Shown: positions 1-11,436 of the stretch, in pieces
How positions within the stretch are numbered: position 1 is the first letter of the stretch
Layout of the letters: each line of letters starts with the position of its first letter
Assembly (NCBI GenBank): GCA_004352715.1
Contig: SCFE01000097.1
Span: 878,555 to 942,554 of the forward strand
Reading direction: 5' to 3'
Length of the DNA: 64,000 bases
Source of the DNA: Hofstenia miamia
Lineage: Eukaryota > Xenacoelomorpha > Acoela
The notes under the pieces: model-generated
What the model was told of the DNA's origin: nothing
The model's database searches: none
The model's input: the letters and a program-made list of their open reading frames with translations, nothing else
Made by a program: the position numbers and the translations under genes

Positions 1-48
<48 letters not shown>
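1..48. repeat. (AT)n microsatellite
   Basis: Almost pure AT dinucleotide repeat with one GT interruption at the left edge of the window. Similar (AT)n tracts recur at 7.38, 16.70, 18.83, 19.70, 20.51, 58.38 and 60.46 kb, often next to Ns. Confidence 0.95.
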
Positions 49-50
<2 letters not shown>

Positions 51-53
<3 letters not shown>

Positions 54-1262
54 CTTCAAAATATGTATTCCCATCTTAATAAATATGGTATTTCAGTAAT
101 ATTCTGCACAGAAAAATTATTTAATGGATACTGTAGAGGTTTAACAAAAAGATAAATGAATAAATCCCATAAAATCTATCTATATCATTATATTCACAAA
201 TCAATGTTTAAAAATACTATACTGATTTAGGTAATAGGAATATTTGCGGTCCCCAAAATTCACATTATATGGTCAGTGAAAGTCTGTCAACTAAATGATG
301 CACCGAGTTATAAAATTCTGGAGTTGAAAAATGTGTCTAACTAATGTAAGGCTTCTAATGGCATAAAGTAGAAAATGTATTGTTTTTTGTTTTAACTGGC
401 AAAAACATATTAATAATCATATTTTAGCTATAATAAGCCGATATTTTGAACAACCTAATTGCCAATTTTCATTCTATTTGAAAGAAATGAGAAACTGAAA
501 TAAAATTTTTTCAATTTCAGCTCTAGGATGAACACATATGTTTTTCAGTTCTCGTTTTCATTACAGCTATGATACTAAAACAATTGACAAATGCGAACAA
601 TAACCAGTTACATTAACATAAGTCACTGATTACTACAAAATGTAAATGAACATCATTTATCGAAAAAAGCGATTAAACCAAAAAATTGATATAAATTCAT
701 GATAGAAATAATTTCCAATGAAAATTTAAAGTTAAATAATATAAACATTCAAAGTAATGGCTAAAACTTATTGTTTAATTTATTTACAAATTGACAAAAC
801 ATTTGAAAATGTCCCATTTAAATTTTTATAATAATTGAAAATTTATAAATAATAGAATTATATATATTTTACAAGAAATCTAATTCAGGTTTTTATTGTA
901 AAAGTTTAAATTAATTGCAAATAGTTATAAATGTACTTTAATCAAATACTAATCAATATAGGACACAATCTCTTTATTACCTTTGCTAGTTTCTATTTAA
1001 AAAATCTACAAATCTATATTTTCTATATATTATCCTAGAATGAATCTAATTGTTCCATTAGAAATGGCGTAAACCTGTAAGAAATGGTTAGGCAATCTTA
1101 AGCGGAATGTTGGGGTCGTATATTTTGTTCACCCAGTGGTGCCCTTATAACATTGCTAAATAACTCATAAATGACTTTCTGTTTGATATTTGCACCCCCT
1201 TTAGGCACTCTAACTATGCGTGATATCACTGATAACTAATGATCTATTGAATAACTTCTGGT
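51..1262. other. AT-rich intergenic DNA, no gene seen
   Basis: No ORF of note, no splice-bounded coding stretch and no recognisable repeat on either strand. Confidence 0.6.
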
Positions 1263-1263
1263 T

Positions 1264-1264
<1 letters not shown>

Positions 1265-1310
<46 letters not shown>
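1265..1310. repeat. (AGT)n microsatellite, tail of LINE family A
   Basis: About 15 AGT units. Read on the minus strand this is (ACT)n directly after AATAAAGT, so it is the simple-repeat 3' tail of the minus-strand LINE that begins at its edge. CR1/L2-type elements typically end in such short tandem tails rather than poly(A). Confidence 0.85.
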
Positions 1311-1311
<1 letters not shown>

Positions 1312-1337
1312 ACTTTATTTGCGCTTAGCAACATAAA

Positions 1338-2623
1338 TTAGCTACAACAGAGACACTTTAAAAATTGCTTGCATGAGTGTCTTTCATATTTCTCATTGAA
1401 GTACTCCCAGAAGAGTTTTGTCAGTTTGTTTCGCGTTTCAATGGATGGGTCGGCTAGATCGATATCTGTATTTGAAACGACGTAATTCGCTAAAACAGTA
1501 ACTCTATTAAAGTAAAAGAAAGTCGTAGATTGTTTGTGTACATGTTTTGTCGTGATAAAACGCTTTGTACTATCTCTAAAATTATAACAGTCTTTCTCTT
1601 GTTTGATATTAATGTACGATCCTACATCTACAGAATATTTCCCAGTGAGCAACTTGTGCAGGAAAAGGATGTCTAGTTGCTGTAAACAGAGCGAAAAAGG
1701 AAGAATATGCATTTTACGAAGGCGGTCGATATATGATGTACCCTGTGTAATCCATTTCATCACGTGGCTTTGGAAGGATTCTAATTTCATAAGATTCGTT
1801 TTATTACAGTGCCAGATAACGGAGCCGTAAAGTATGATGGGTCGAATGTATGTTTTGTATAAAACTAGTTTGATATATTCGGGGACATAGCTGGGTAAAG
1901 AGCGTTTTAAAATGGTCCACCTGGTATACGCCAAACGGAGTTTCTCTGATATATGATGGGACCAGTCTAGGTTCACAGCAAGAAAAATACCGAGATCTTT
2001 TACATAATTTCCAGTAATGCGAATGTCAGTGTCATCAAGGATGGCTACTGGCGAGCCCCACAATTCTCTAGGACAGTTAAAGTAAAGCAACTCGGTTTTC
2101 TTTGAATTGAACATCATTTTATTATTACTGCACCAATTAGAAAGTGAAATAAGATCATTTTGAAGTTCTGGAAGAGAGTAGCCTGTAATTTTGGCATCAT
2201 CAGCGAAAAGCAAAGGTAGAGAGAAACGACATACATCAGGAAGATCGTTTATGAAAATAATGAATAACATAACAAAGGTCCCAAGATAGAACCTTGTGGT
2301 ACTCCACTGCAAACGTTGATGTAAGAGGATCCTCCAATTTCGAAATTCTTCAGTTTTCGAAGAAGCATACTGTGGTCAACCTTATCAAAAGCCTTTGCAA
2401 AATCAAGGTAAATTGTAAATACATCCTCGTTGTTATCAACAGCATCATATATTAGTTGAAGGTGGGCAAGGAGTTGGGTAACAGTTGATTTTCTTTTAAC
2501 GAAGCCATGCTGTGCCTTAGTAATTTTTGCAGTAACAAAAGCATATAAACGGTTAAAAATTAGTCTTTCGAAGGCGAGAGATAATTTATTGAGAGACGCT
2601 ATTGTGTTTGTAATTGAATTGTT
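1338..2623 (-). pseudogene. LINE ORF2 fragment: reverse transcriptase and C-terminal region
   Basis: Reading from 2620 downward, the translation shows the RT block with the first catalytic Asp (LDFAKAFDKVDH), the GVPQGSILG block, and then the active-site LLFADDAKI (F-A-D-D) followed by the LGIFLAVNLDWSHHI thumb region and a conserved C-terminal domain ending at 1338. The frame breaks between GVPQGSILG and the FADD block at about 2275, where a short duplication of TGTTA shifts the frame. ORF2 would copy LINE RNA at a nicked target. This copy lacks the endonuclease and is frameshifted, so it is dead. The open frame of 324 codons downstream of the shift shows that the insertion is fairly young. 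Confidence 0.85.
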
Positions 2624-2736
2624 TTAAGAATGCAGTATAATTCAATTCTATCTATTCAGACAAGAGGTAGTAAATTTATTCATTACATTATGTCTACGTG
2701 AAATCATAATTTTATACCTATTGCAATGAAGGTAAT

Positions 2737-2768
2737 CATGGTGTTCTATACTAGTATAGAGCACCATG
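2737..2768. repeat. 32-bp palindrome without spacer
   Basis: The half-site CATGGTGTTCTATACT (2737-2752) is followed directly by its reverse complement with one mismatch (2753-2768). No feature nearby explains it. Confidence 0.8.
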
Positions 2769-4063
2769 GAAAAAATGTAGTGAAGCATTACATGAAATAT
2801 AAACCACTGCTATAATGGAAAATGATTGTTCTCAATCAATAGCTAGGTGTAAGATTAAGACCCTAAAAATAATTTGGGACTTTTACTTCATACAGACTTA
2901 TTTGTGAAATGTGACAAACAGAATACTCTACTTTAAGATTGTGCTACATAAAACATATTAGTTTTCAGTTGCAAATTTATAGATTTCCGGTAATACACTT
3001 ACATATTTAGTAGTTTTGAAGTCAAATGTACTTAATTTTTATCAACTCTCACAAATTTACTGCTACGAATTTTGGTAATTATGCAGAATAGTGCCACGAC
3101 TAAGAAATAAGCGCTACGATGAGAAAAATCGATGAGAAATACAACAAAATACTTGAAAAGTTCAAAAATTGTTGATAAAGAATGCACCTTAGCTTTACAT
3201 AAATTGTACATTGCAAATTAGAAGGTTATTGTATTTTACATATTAGCCTTTCCACTTCATTCATGCATTATTATCATCATTATTGTTAGTTTTATTTATT
3301 GGTCAAATTTGAAAATTGTTTGATCATTGGCTCTGTTTTTAGACTCCTCAGCCACTCATTATTTATATTTAAAATTTATACGTTGATTATTTTGTAAAAA
3401 TAGTGTCAATTGTCATGTTCCTCATCCTATCCTATCAATATCAATATTTACTAATTTCTGCCAGAAAAAAAATTGCTACCTATTTTAACATTGGGTCAAA
3501 CAGACATTTTCTCATTTGTCAATAAGCTTAAATGTTTTGGATGAATTGACTTGATATGTTTGACGCGGCAAAGGGGTGAATAGACAAGATACATCAAGTT
3601 TAAACTTGCATTAATGACTATAATTTGCTGAGAGTAAATAGAAACATTAACAAATTTCCCCTAGACAAAGATTAATTTTGATTTAGAAACTCTGATATGC
3701 AATTATGAATTTTTATTAATTAGGTATAGTGATTGTGTCAAATGTTTTTTTAAGTATTTTACTAAGGACCTCGCTAGTAAGGTTGCTTTTATGGCCTGAT
3801 TTGTCATTATGTCGATGTTGTTAATGAACTATTTATTTGGACATCTATGAAATATTTGTAGATCAAGTTATGTGTATTGCAAGAGTAGTGGCATTTATTG
3901 AAATGATCTTAAATATTGAAAACCTGTTCGCATTATATACTAATTGGAATAATTATAATGGGAAATAATGTCAACTAATCTTATTTGTACTAGTTTTGGA
4001 AATTTTTAAATAGAATATTGCTGATGAAATGTTTCATCATATTGCATAATAAACATTAAGCTA

Positions 4064-4077
4064 AGTTTTCGTTTTAG
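4064..4077 (+). promoter_or_regulatory. 3' splice acceptor 13 nt before the KARS ATG
   Basis: A pyrimidine-rich stretch ends in GTTTTAG (AG at 4076-4077), only 13 nt upstream of the start codon. It could be the acceptor of a 5' UTR intron or a spliced-leader trans-splice site. The same arrangement occurs at the centlein and glycerol kinase genes. Confidence 0.5.
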
Positions 4078-4090
4078 TTTCATTTTCTAA

Positions 4091-5050
4091 ATGAATAGCG
4101 ACGCCCCCATTAGCAAAAAGTATGATTTATTTTATGTTTAGATGAAGCGAGCTTTTAAATTTTCTTCATTGTATCTAAATTGTAATTTGACAGTCAAACG
4201 CCATTTAACATTTGGGCGCCCGATTTCTGTCAGAAAGTTTAGGTTTGTTTCTTGATGATTCATAAAAAGTTAATGTTTCTCGTTTTAGAATGCCTATGCA
4301 ATCTCTTAATTTAACTAATTCTTTCAGTGTTAAGATATATCTTTCATTTAATAAAGTTTTATATTAAATATTCATTTATGATTTAACACGAAGCCAAATG
4401 ATACTTAAGAAATCTTTCCGATTGTATATGATCTCACTTGGGCTAGTCTAGAAAGTTCATATTTTGTTTCAACGTTTAGAATTGCATGGTGGTTTAAATC
4501 AAATTTAATCTTTTGATATTATTTGTTATGGTATGAATATTTGTGTACTCTACATTTATTTCTCTGAACACTAGCAGCATAGTATTTCATTTATTAAACA
4601 ATAATAGTTGTATTTAAAAACTTTGCAGTAAATATTTTGAAATATAAAATGAATAACATTGATTAGGTGTTACGTGATGTTTAGGCATTTCTTATCTTGA
4701 TTTTTAGTGAACAGAAGCGACAGCTAAAAGCAGCCAAAAAGGCAGCTGAAAAAGCAGCAAAAGCCGAAAACGTAGATGCAAATGCTCGTTCTGAAAATAA
4801 GGAATCTGCTGCCATTAATGAAGAAAATTTAGATCCATCGGTAAACATTTCATAATTTTTATTTAAAGTTAATTTCGAATTTAGCAATATTTCCAACTTC
4901 GTACTCAATCAATAAACAAACTTCGATCAAACAATTACGATACTTACCCTCATAAATATCATGTATCTATATCATTGACTGAGTTTAACAGCACTTACAA
5001 TGATATTGATGCTGGTATTGTAAATGAAAATGAAACACTTTCAATTGCAG
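4091..5050 (+). CDS. KARS1: Lysyl-tRNA synthetase, N-terminal exons 1-3 (partial)
   Basis: Charges tRNA-Lys with lysine in the cytosol (and, in animals, mitochondria) and is part of the multisynthetase complex. Three exons join cleanly: 4091-4119 (phase 2), 4708-4840 and 4885-5050 (ends phase 1), giving 109 codons plus one base. The product starts MNSDAPISKNEQKRQLKA, continues into the Lys/Ala-rich tRNA-binding helix (KKAAEKAAKAE), then LDPSQYFQLRTQSINKL and YPHKYHVSISLTEF. These match the animal KRS N-terminal helix, the NQY-x-x-R-S segment and the YPHKF-HV-S-L-F start of the OB-fold anticodon-binding domain. The second intron is only 44 nt (4841-4884). The next donor is GTATAT at 5051. The rest of the OB fold and the class II catalytic core are not visible anywhere in the window. 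They may lie in the 8.1-9.1 kb gap, outside the window, or be lost. A DNA element fills the following intron. Confidence 0.85.
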
Positions 5051-5074
5051 GTATATTTATATATATAAATATAT

Positions 5075-7376
5075 ACACGCTGTGACCCCTTTTTCTCAGT
5101 TTATAGATACGCTGTGGATTGTTGATTATTATAGATATGCTATCGCCACTTTAAAAAAAATAGATACGCTGTGGCGAGTTTTCTATGCTTGACAGCAGTT
5201 AACATCATATAGTAGTAGTAGGACATCACTAGAAAGGGCCTTCGACGGCATAGTATGTGTGCTTTTTACAGCAGTGAATACTTGAACAATCATCGCATTG
5301 AAACTAGCTATATTCAAACCCACATTGAAAAATATCCGCGAATTTTAACTTACAACAGTTAAGAAGTTATTGACTTATTCATTTTAAGTTTAATAAATGT
5401 TAGAGCCAATTTTAAATATTTTTTCAAAACGTGCATTGCATTAATTGAGTACCATGCATAACTTTTTATTCACACAAACGTTATAAATTCACACAAATTT
5501 CAATTTATTTTAATTGCTTTTTTGTAGACCATTTCTAATAATACGTTCCTGTAGCATACATCGTGCAGATCGTCAGAAATATCTGATTTTACAATTGGAG
5601 GTGTTATATTTCTGAACAAATTGATGATTTGCCTTTCTTTAGAAGAAAATTTACTTGATTTATTGAAAGTTGTTAAAGCTTTTGTAAAAAAGAATTCTAT
5701 CTGGCGTCATATCAGGTTTCGTTATCTTTATTTGCTTTGTAGTTAAATTTTCTATGTCAGATTCTTCGTTCTCAGCGTATGAAGTAATTTTTGTATTCCT
5801 CCTTGGTCTTATATTTTCTTTCTCATGCAAGTGCAGGGTTACTACGGTATCTGTGCTTTGATCTGACATGATTTCATCATTTCATTCTAGAATATTTCTC
5901 TTATACTTGCGTTCAGTTTTGCTACAACCTGGCTTTCTTTCGAATATTTTGCATTCGCAAAAATCAAGTTTGGTTTGCTGCCAAAAGTTTGCACACATTT
6001 ATTACGTAATTTTTCTACGAGCAGGATTTGTTCATTTGACAATGAAATCATAACTTTATGAATGTAGTCAGTTTTGTGATTTTTTGCAACAACAACTGAG
6101 TTTTTTTATTTTCTTTAAAATCAGCAATGCTTAAATCAAGAATAGGGCCTCGGCGCATATTGAGCCGTACTTGGATGAGTAAGAATACAAACGCCTGAAC
6201 CGTTTTAAATGTTAATTTGTTATAATCAGAAGTTTCAAGGACTTGGCAATGTCTATTCTTAATTTTGAATTATTCCCAATATTTGGAACTTTCCTGAATT
6301 TTTCTTGTGCTAAACTTCTTTCTCGCTTCGATGCTCGATTGTGCGATTTGTAAAGCTCTCCAATAGTTAATTCCCAATGATTACTGTTGATGCGTAGGTT
6401 GCGGTCCCCTTTAGCCCATTTTATGAAATCCTTTAATGCGCTTAAATAGATGCAAATTGTACTAGAGCAGTAAAAGCCCTGTTGCTTAAAAACCAATACT
6501 GTTTTTGTTAATGATTGTGTGGTATTTAATCTTTTTGATGATTCATAAACCCTTTTAAGAATGTCAGTAAATCCAACCCGTTTATATTTTAAATAATCTG
6601 AAATGTGAATTTTTTCACAGACATCATTAACTCAAGAATTTCTTCAGGGAATTCACTAGGTGCAGTTTTGCAATTGCGTTCATTCTTAATAATTTCGTGC
6701 TACATATTATGGTGACGGGGATTTGAAAATCGATAACAACATTGTTCACATTGATAAGTGCGTTTATGTATTAAAGACCGAAAATATGAAAGGATAAATA
6801 TTCTTTGATGATTTGAAATGTTTGCATGTCTTTTGCATAAGTGTTGGCGCATTCTCCCTACAGTTCTTTTGCACAAAATTTTGGTTGCGTTTTTCGTGTT
6901 TGCTTTATCTTTTTACCGCATTCAAGTGATAATGAAACTAGGCTTTCAATTGTTTGAAGCGCAGCTTCAAAAAAATCTGGCATGTCTTCTTCAAGCATTC
7001 TAAAGTAGAAAAGTAATAAATAATTGTTTCAAGAATGTTTATATATAAAATACTGTAAAGAAAAATGCGTTCACATTTGTTAATACATGCATTATTCTTA
7101 TAACTTCTAATTAAGAGTTTGTAATGGCCACAACTTATCTATATATAGACATCTACATTTTTCGTCTACTTTATATAGCTGATTGTCATATGAATGAAGC
7201 TACATAAAACCAACATAAAGGGATGTAGCACCTGTCAGATGTGTTGACATAAACATGTTTTCAAATAATGACGAATCCTAAGTAGGATTTAACAGATACG
7301 CTGTGGCCAAGGGGTAATTTAGGCGTGGATACTCTGTGGCCATTTTATTCACAGAAGTCACGGGGCCATAGCGTAT
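5075..7376 (-). mobile_element. DNA element with tyrosine-recombinase-like gene and repeated 13-mer ends
   Basis: Begins 24 nt after the KARS exon 3 donor. The left end reads ACACGCTGTGACCCC, and the right end in reverse complement reads ATACGCTATGGCCCC (12 of 15 identical). Inside the ends are further copies of GATACGCTGTGGC or variants: about 5106, 5132 and 5162 on the left, 7294 and 7328 on the right, all in direct orientation. The interior carries a decayed minus-strand gene with zinc-finger-like and tyrosine-recombinase-like segments. No clear target duplication is visible because AT repeats flank both ends. Element status is inferred from the paired ends plus the coding relic. Confidence 0.5.
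5530..7000 (-). pseudogene. Decayed zinc-finger / tyrosine-recombinase-like protein
   Basis: Read 5' to 3' on the minus strand, in several frames broken by stops: a zinc-finger-like region (MRQHLCKRH near 6840 and YQCEQCCYRFSNPRHH near 6740); a segment resembling a recombinase core-binding domain (ICIYLSALKDFIKWAKGD near 6430, preceded by LTKTVLVFKQQGFYCSSTI); a stretch like catalytic box I of tyrosine recombinases (NMRRGPILDLSIADF near 6150); KPNLIFANAKYSKESQVV (near 5950); and a C-terminal segment FSSKERQIINLFRNI (near 5610). The order fits tyrosine-recombinase proteins of mobile elements in animals. A convincing box II H-x-x-R and the nucleophilic Tyr were not found. The family is therefore a proposal, and the copy is non-functional. 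Confidence 0.4.
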
Positions 7377-7378
7377 CG

Positions 7379-7420
<42 letters not shown>
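7377..7420. repeat. (AT)n microsatellite
   Basis: A TA-dinucleotide run directly abutting the right end of the preceding element. Confidence 0.9.
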
Positions 7421-8100
7421 TTGGGTTGACCAGAAAATTTTAGAATTGCAACATTAATTACAGATATGAACATATTTTCCAAAACATCTTTGTAATTGTA
7501 TTACATGATTTTTTTTGCGCACTTAATATGGTATTACAATGCTTACGCAACATTTCTATCTGCCTTGCAACGCCTTTTCATTGTAGTCCATGGAAACATT
7601 GCAAGGATTTTTCATCAGTATTAATCCAATAGATTCATTAAAATGCAATTGGTAATTTGAACCTGCTTTAGAGAATGTTGACAGTTCTCTTACAAAAGTA
7701 TTCACACCATTTTAACATTTGCAGGAGTTGCGAACAAAGTTCCAAGGGGGATACCCGGTTTGCCGTGTATCAAGTTAGCGGGACAAATTTTTCTACTGTG
7801 GCCCGGGTCATATTTATATAAAAAAATGATTGAAATATGTTAAACAAAAGGGTTCATCTAAATAAAGTCAGGTTATTTTCCGCATTCCTTGAATTATACA
7901 TATGTCACGTTTGCTAAAATAGTTGGTTTCAGAAGATTTCTATGTTGATTTGTGTTTGGTTTCTGTAATAGGGCTTGAGAGCTCATCTGTTTTATTTCGA
8001 ATTCGAATATTCATGCAATGTATTTGCAAACTCGAATCCGAATTCAAACCAAAATAAAAATTAGGTTACGTAGTAACTTCTGCTGTTAATAATTACCTTT
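7421..8100. other. Unassigned sequence before gap
   Basis: No coding region recognised. No continuation of lysyl-tRNA synthetase was found here. A small inverted motif around GAATTCGAAT lies at about 7998-8046. Confidence 0.5.
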
Positions 8101-9100
8101 NNNNNNNNNNNNNNNNNNNNNNNNNNNNNNNNNNNNNNNNNNNNNNNNNNNNNNNNNNNNNNNNNNNNNNNNNNNNNNNNNNNNNNNNNNNNNNNNNNNN
8201 NNNNNNNNNNNNNNNNNNNNNNNNNNNNNNNNNNNNNNNNNNNNNNNNNNNNNNNNNNNNNNNNNNNNNNNNNNNNNNNNNNNNNNNNNNNNNNNNNNNN
8301 NNNNNNNNNNNNNNNNNNNNNNNNNNNNNNNNNNNNNNNNNNNNNNNNNNNNNNNNNNNNNNNNNNNNNNNNNNNNNNNNNNNNNNNNNNNNNNNNNNNN
8401 NNNNNNNNNNNNNNNNNNNNNNNNNNNNNNNNNNNNNNNNNNNNNNNNNNNNNNNNNNNNNNNNNNNNNNNNNNNNNNNNNNNNNNNNNNNNNNNNNNNN
8501 NNNNNNNNNNNNNNNNNNNNNNNNNNNNNNNNNNNNNNNNNNNNNNNNNNNNNNNNNNNNNNNNNNNNNNNNNNNNNNNNNNNNNNNNNNNNNNNNNNNN
8601 NNNNNNNNNNNNNNNNNNNNNNNNNNNNNNNNNNNNNNNNNNNNNNNNNNNNNNNNNNNNNNNNNNNNNNNNNNNNNNNNNNNNNNNNNNNNNNNNNNNN
8701 NNNNNNNNNNNNNNNNNNNNNNNNNNNNNNNNNNNNNNNNNNNNNNNNNNNNNNNNNNNNNNNNNNNNNNNNNNNNNNNNNNNNNNNNNNNNNNNNNNNN
8801 NNNNNNNNNNNNNNNNNNNNNNNNNNNNNNNNNNNNNNNNNNNNNNNNNNNNNNNNNNNNNNNNNNNNNNNNNNNNNNNNNNNNNNNNNNNNNNNNNNNN
8901 NNNNNNNNNNNNNNNNNNNNNNNNNNNNNNNNNNNNNNNNNNNNNNNNNNNNNNNNNNNNNNNNNNNNNNNNNNNNNNNNNNNNNNNNNNNNNNNNNNNN
9001 NNNNNNNNNNNNNNNNNNNNNNNNNNNNNNNNNNNNNNNNNNNNNNNNNNNNNNNNNNNNNNNNNNNNNNNNNNNNNNNNNNNNNNNNNNNNNNNNNNNN
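8101..9100. other. Assembly gap, 1000 N
   Basis: Exactly 1000 Ns, a default gap size, so the true length is unknown. Open frames spanning it are artefacts. Confidence 1.
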
Positions 9101-9312
9101 TTCAATCGTGCTTGTACTGCTGCTAATTACATTTTGACTCACAACCCTCCAACAGCGATTGATTTCTTTTCCCCGCCACCAAGCTTCAAGAAATCTTTGA
9201 TGGCTTTCCTCTCCTGTTACTGTTCTCGCTGCCGTAAAACTTGACTTGTTTTTATTTTTTGTTGTGTATGCCTTCAGCGCCTAATAAAGTCATTGATTAT
9301 TATTATTATTTT
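9101..9312 (+). mobile_element. 3' end of a LINE (family C), ATT-repeat tail
   Basis: An open frame runs out of the gap (FNRACTAANYILTHNPP and on to SLMAFLSCYCSRCRKT, stop near 9243), followed by a short 3' UTR, AATAAAG, and a (ATT)n tail ending at about 9312. The layout (end of ORF2, short UTR, simple repeat) is that of a CR1/L2-type LINE 3' end. The tail differs from families A and B, so it is a third family. The rest of the element lies in the gap. Confidence 0.6.
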
Positions 9313-10403
9313 ATTAAATCTACTAAGCAATTATGATTTTTTGAATAAAACATAATTGAGGAACGCGTTAATTGCCAAAATTGTCAAATCGATTGCTTTA
9401 GAATTGTGTGAAGAACTACATCCTGATAGGTGCAAAACAAGTGAAATTATCCTGCTTTTGATCATTGCTTTATGATGAATCCGCAAAACTACACTACATA
9501 AGCAAAGATACAAACGTAAACTAAAAAGGCGATATGACAGGTCCATGCTAATAACAACCAGGAAATACTGTACATCCGCACTATTCAAAATATATTTATA
9601 AAAATAGCGGAATGCATATTTATGCATTAAAAATGTATACAACGCGATCATGCTAGCTATAAATTCGGTTTTATTAAAGAGTAATTAAAATGTGGAAATG
9701 CAGAGCGGTTGCAAAGCATAAAAGTTCCAATTTAAACATTTCAAATAAGGACAAAAAAATATATATTTGCATAATCATGCTTTTATACCTTGTATTTTGT
9801 TTAATAACCGTTAATTATTTTATGAATTTCAAAAGTTTACTTTGATAATATCCTTAAATATATGCAGCGTGCTATCGCGTGCTACGAATTTGGTTAATTA
9901 TGTAAAGTTATTGGTCTATATATATAATTTTTTGAACTATTTACGTCTGTTATTGCATTTCTCATCGTTTTTTACCTGGATTAGTGTTTATTTTGTCCGC
10001 GTGTACCCCATTCTATACCTTCGCCGTGAAGTAAAACCTAGATGTTGTACTTGAATACAAGATACTGTCGATCAAATGGTAACATATTGCAGCAACATGA
10101 TTGGACTGCTATATATATTGGATATTGCAATGTTGAACACCTATATCTTCTGGCGGGAAAATAACAGCAACAAATCTCGATTCTCTTATACGTATGAAGT
10201 TGCCACTTCAATGAACAATTCAAGGCAGCAACATTGCGTTAATTACGAATCGGAAGATCTGAAATGAAGCGGGCCAAGACTAAACATATGCTTCCAAAGC
10301 GAAAATTACACTTGTGGCAAACATTAGACAAATCTTAGTCAGCAGAAATTAGTTGAAAATTCTGCAGAATAACTTTTAAAATTGTTTCATTATTTACTTA
10401 TTT
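9313..10403. other. Intergenic stretch, no gene seen
   Basis: Several 60-106 codon open frames on both strands show no recognisable domain and have biased AT-rich composition. None is supported as a gene. Confidence 0.5.
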
Positions 10404-10459
10404 GCCTGTTTATTATACAGTTTAATTAGTTTTTCGTGTTTTTTCATTTCAATTCTGAA

Positions 10460-11436
10460 ATGACACGCGGGCGAAAGGCTACAACAAGCGTTTCATCAAA
10501 CGACTGCGTAAAGTGCTGTAAGGTTGTAAACCAAAATGCATCTGCTCTTTCATGTGACAGATGTTCTGGGTGGTTCCACGCGACGTGCATCGATTTGTCG
10601 GAGGCAGATGTTGAAACTCTCGGACGAGTGAAGGGATGCAGATGGTTCTGCAGCAAATGCGACGATCAGCTTACCGCTCAAGAATTTATCTCTTCTTACT
10701 ACTAAACTTGAAACGTTAGTTGAAAAAGTCCCATTTGTTGAATCCACATCTTCTACTTCGAAACAGAACATTTACGACGATAGCTACAAATTTGAAATCA
10801 GAATAACTGGCATCTGTGAAGACGATTCAAAGCCTGAATTTGACAGACAGCTCCAGGATAAANATGCAGATGGTTCTGCAGCAAATGCGACGATCAGCTT
10901 ACCGCTCAAGAATCTCTCGCTTCAAATACGGATAAGTTATCTCTTCTTACTACTAAACTTGAAACGTTAGTTGAAAAAGTCCCATTTGTTGAATCCACAT
11001 CTTCTACTTCTTTACGACGATAGCTACAAATTTGAAATCAGAATAACTGTCATCTGTGAAGACGATTCAAAGCCTGAATTGGACAGACAGCTCCAGGATA
11101 AAGACAAAATTGAAAATTTGTTCAAGGATCTGAACTGTAATCCTTTGATTAAGGATTGTCGCAGAGTTGGCAAAAAAATTCCTGGTAAAAGTAGGAAACT
11201 TATTATAACTTTAAACTCAATCTGGGATGCAAGAACGATTGTATCTAAATCGATCCAGTCTAGGCTGTATCAAAGCCACGGTGTACTTATCCTGCCGATT
11301 ATCTAAATCGGATTTGCAAACTGAAAGAGCATTATTGCGAAAACGCCACGAACTTATTCAATCTGGGATTGAAAAATCTTCTCTAAAAATCAGAAACTTA
11401 AAGTTATATCAAGACGGAGAGCAGGTCAACTTATGA
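10460..11436 (+). pseudogene. LINE ORF1 protein with N-terminal PHD finger
   Basis: Starts MTRGRKATTSVSS. Next comes a PHD-type C4HC3 zinc finger over roughly residues 16-75 (CVKCC, LSCDRC, GWFHATC, WFCSKC). Then follow a short coil (LLTTKLETLVEKV) and, after the join at 10863, a C-terminal domain (ITVICEDDSKPELDRQL, DCRRVGKKIPGKSRK, ERALLRKRHELIQSG, KIRNLKLYQDGEQVNL) of the RRM-plus-CTD type found in CR1/L2 ORF1 proteins that bind element RNA. The frame is broken near 10680-10730 and at the join. The intact reading resumes to TGA at 11434-11436. That stop overlaps an ATG in the arrangement ATGA, which would be the ORF2 start. Confidence 0.75.

Larger units (their letters stand above)
1265..2623 (-). 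mobile_element. LINE family A, 5'-truncated copy (RT to 3' tail)
   Basis: A 5'-truncated non-LTR retrotransposon of CR1/L2 type on the minus strand. It starts inside the reverse transcriptase (fingers/palm, about 2620), keeps the rest of ORF2, a very short 3' UTR with AATAAA, and an ACT-repeat tail. Its C-terminal part is nearly identical to the copy at 11.6-12.06 kb, so both derive from one recently active family. The PHD-finger ORF1 of this family is seen at 10.46 and 13.3 kb. Confidence 0.85.
2624..4090. other. Intergenic stretch upstream of lysyl-tRNA synthetase
   Basis: No coding region recognised. It holds a 32-bp palindrome at 2737-2768 and, near the right end, the acceptor-like site before the KARS start codon. 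No TATA-like promoter can be singled out in such AT-rich sequence. Confidence 0.5.

Noticed and set aside
470-486. ATTCTATTTGAA, similar to the spliced-leader start known from Ciona
   Set aside because: Only 12 bases match, no GT donor or SL RNA structure follows, and the composition is ordinary for this AT-rich DNA.
4681-4908. 75-codon minus-strand frame rich in Ala/Phe
   Set aside because: It is the antisense shadow of KARS exon 2.
4948-4962. ATACTTACC resembling the 5' end of U1 snRNA
   Set aside because: It is inside KARS exon 3 coding sequence and the similarity stops after nine bases.
8086-9142. Long open frames across Ns here and at 12, 33, 35, 57-58 and 60.5-61 kb
   Set aside because: They consist mainly of unknown bases in assembly gaps and have no real coding content.
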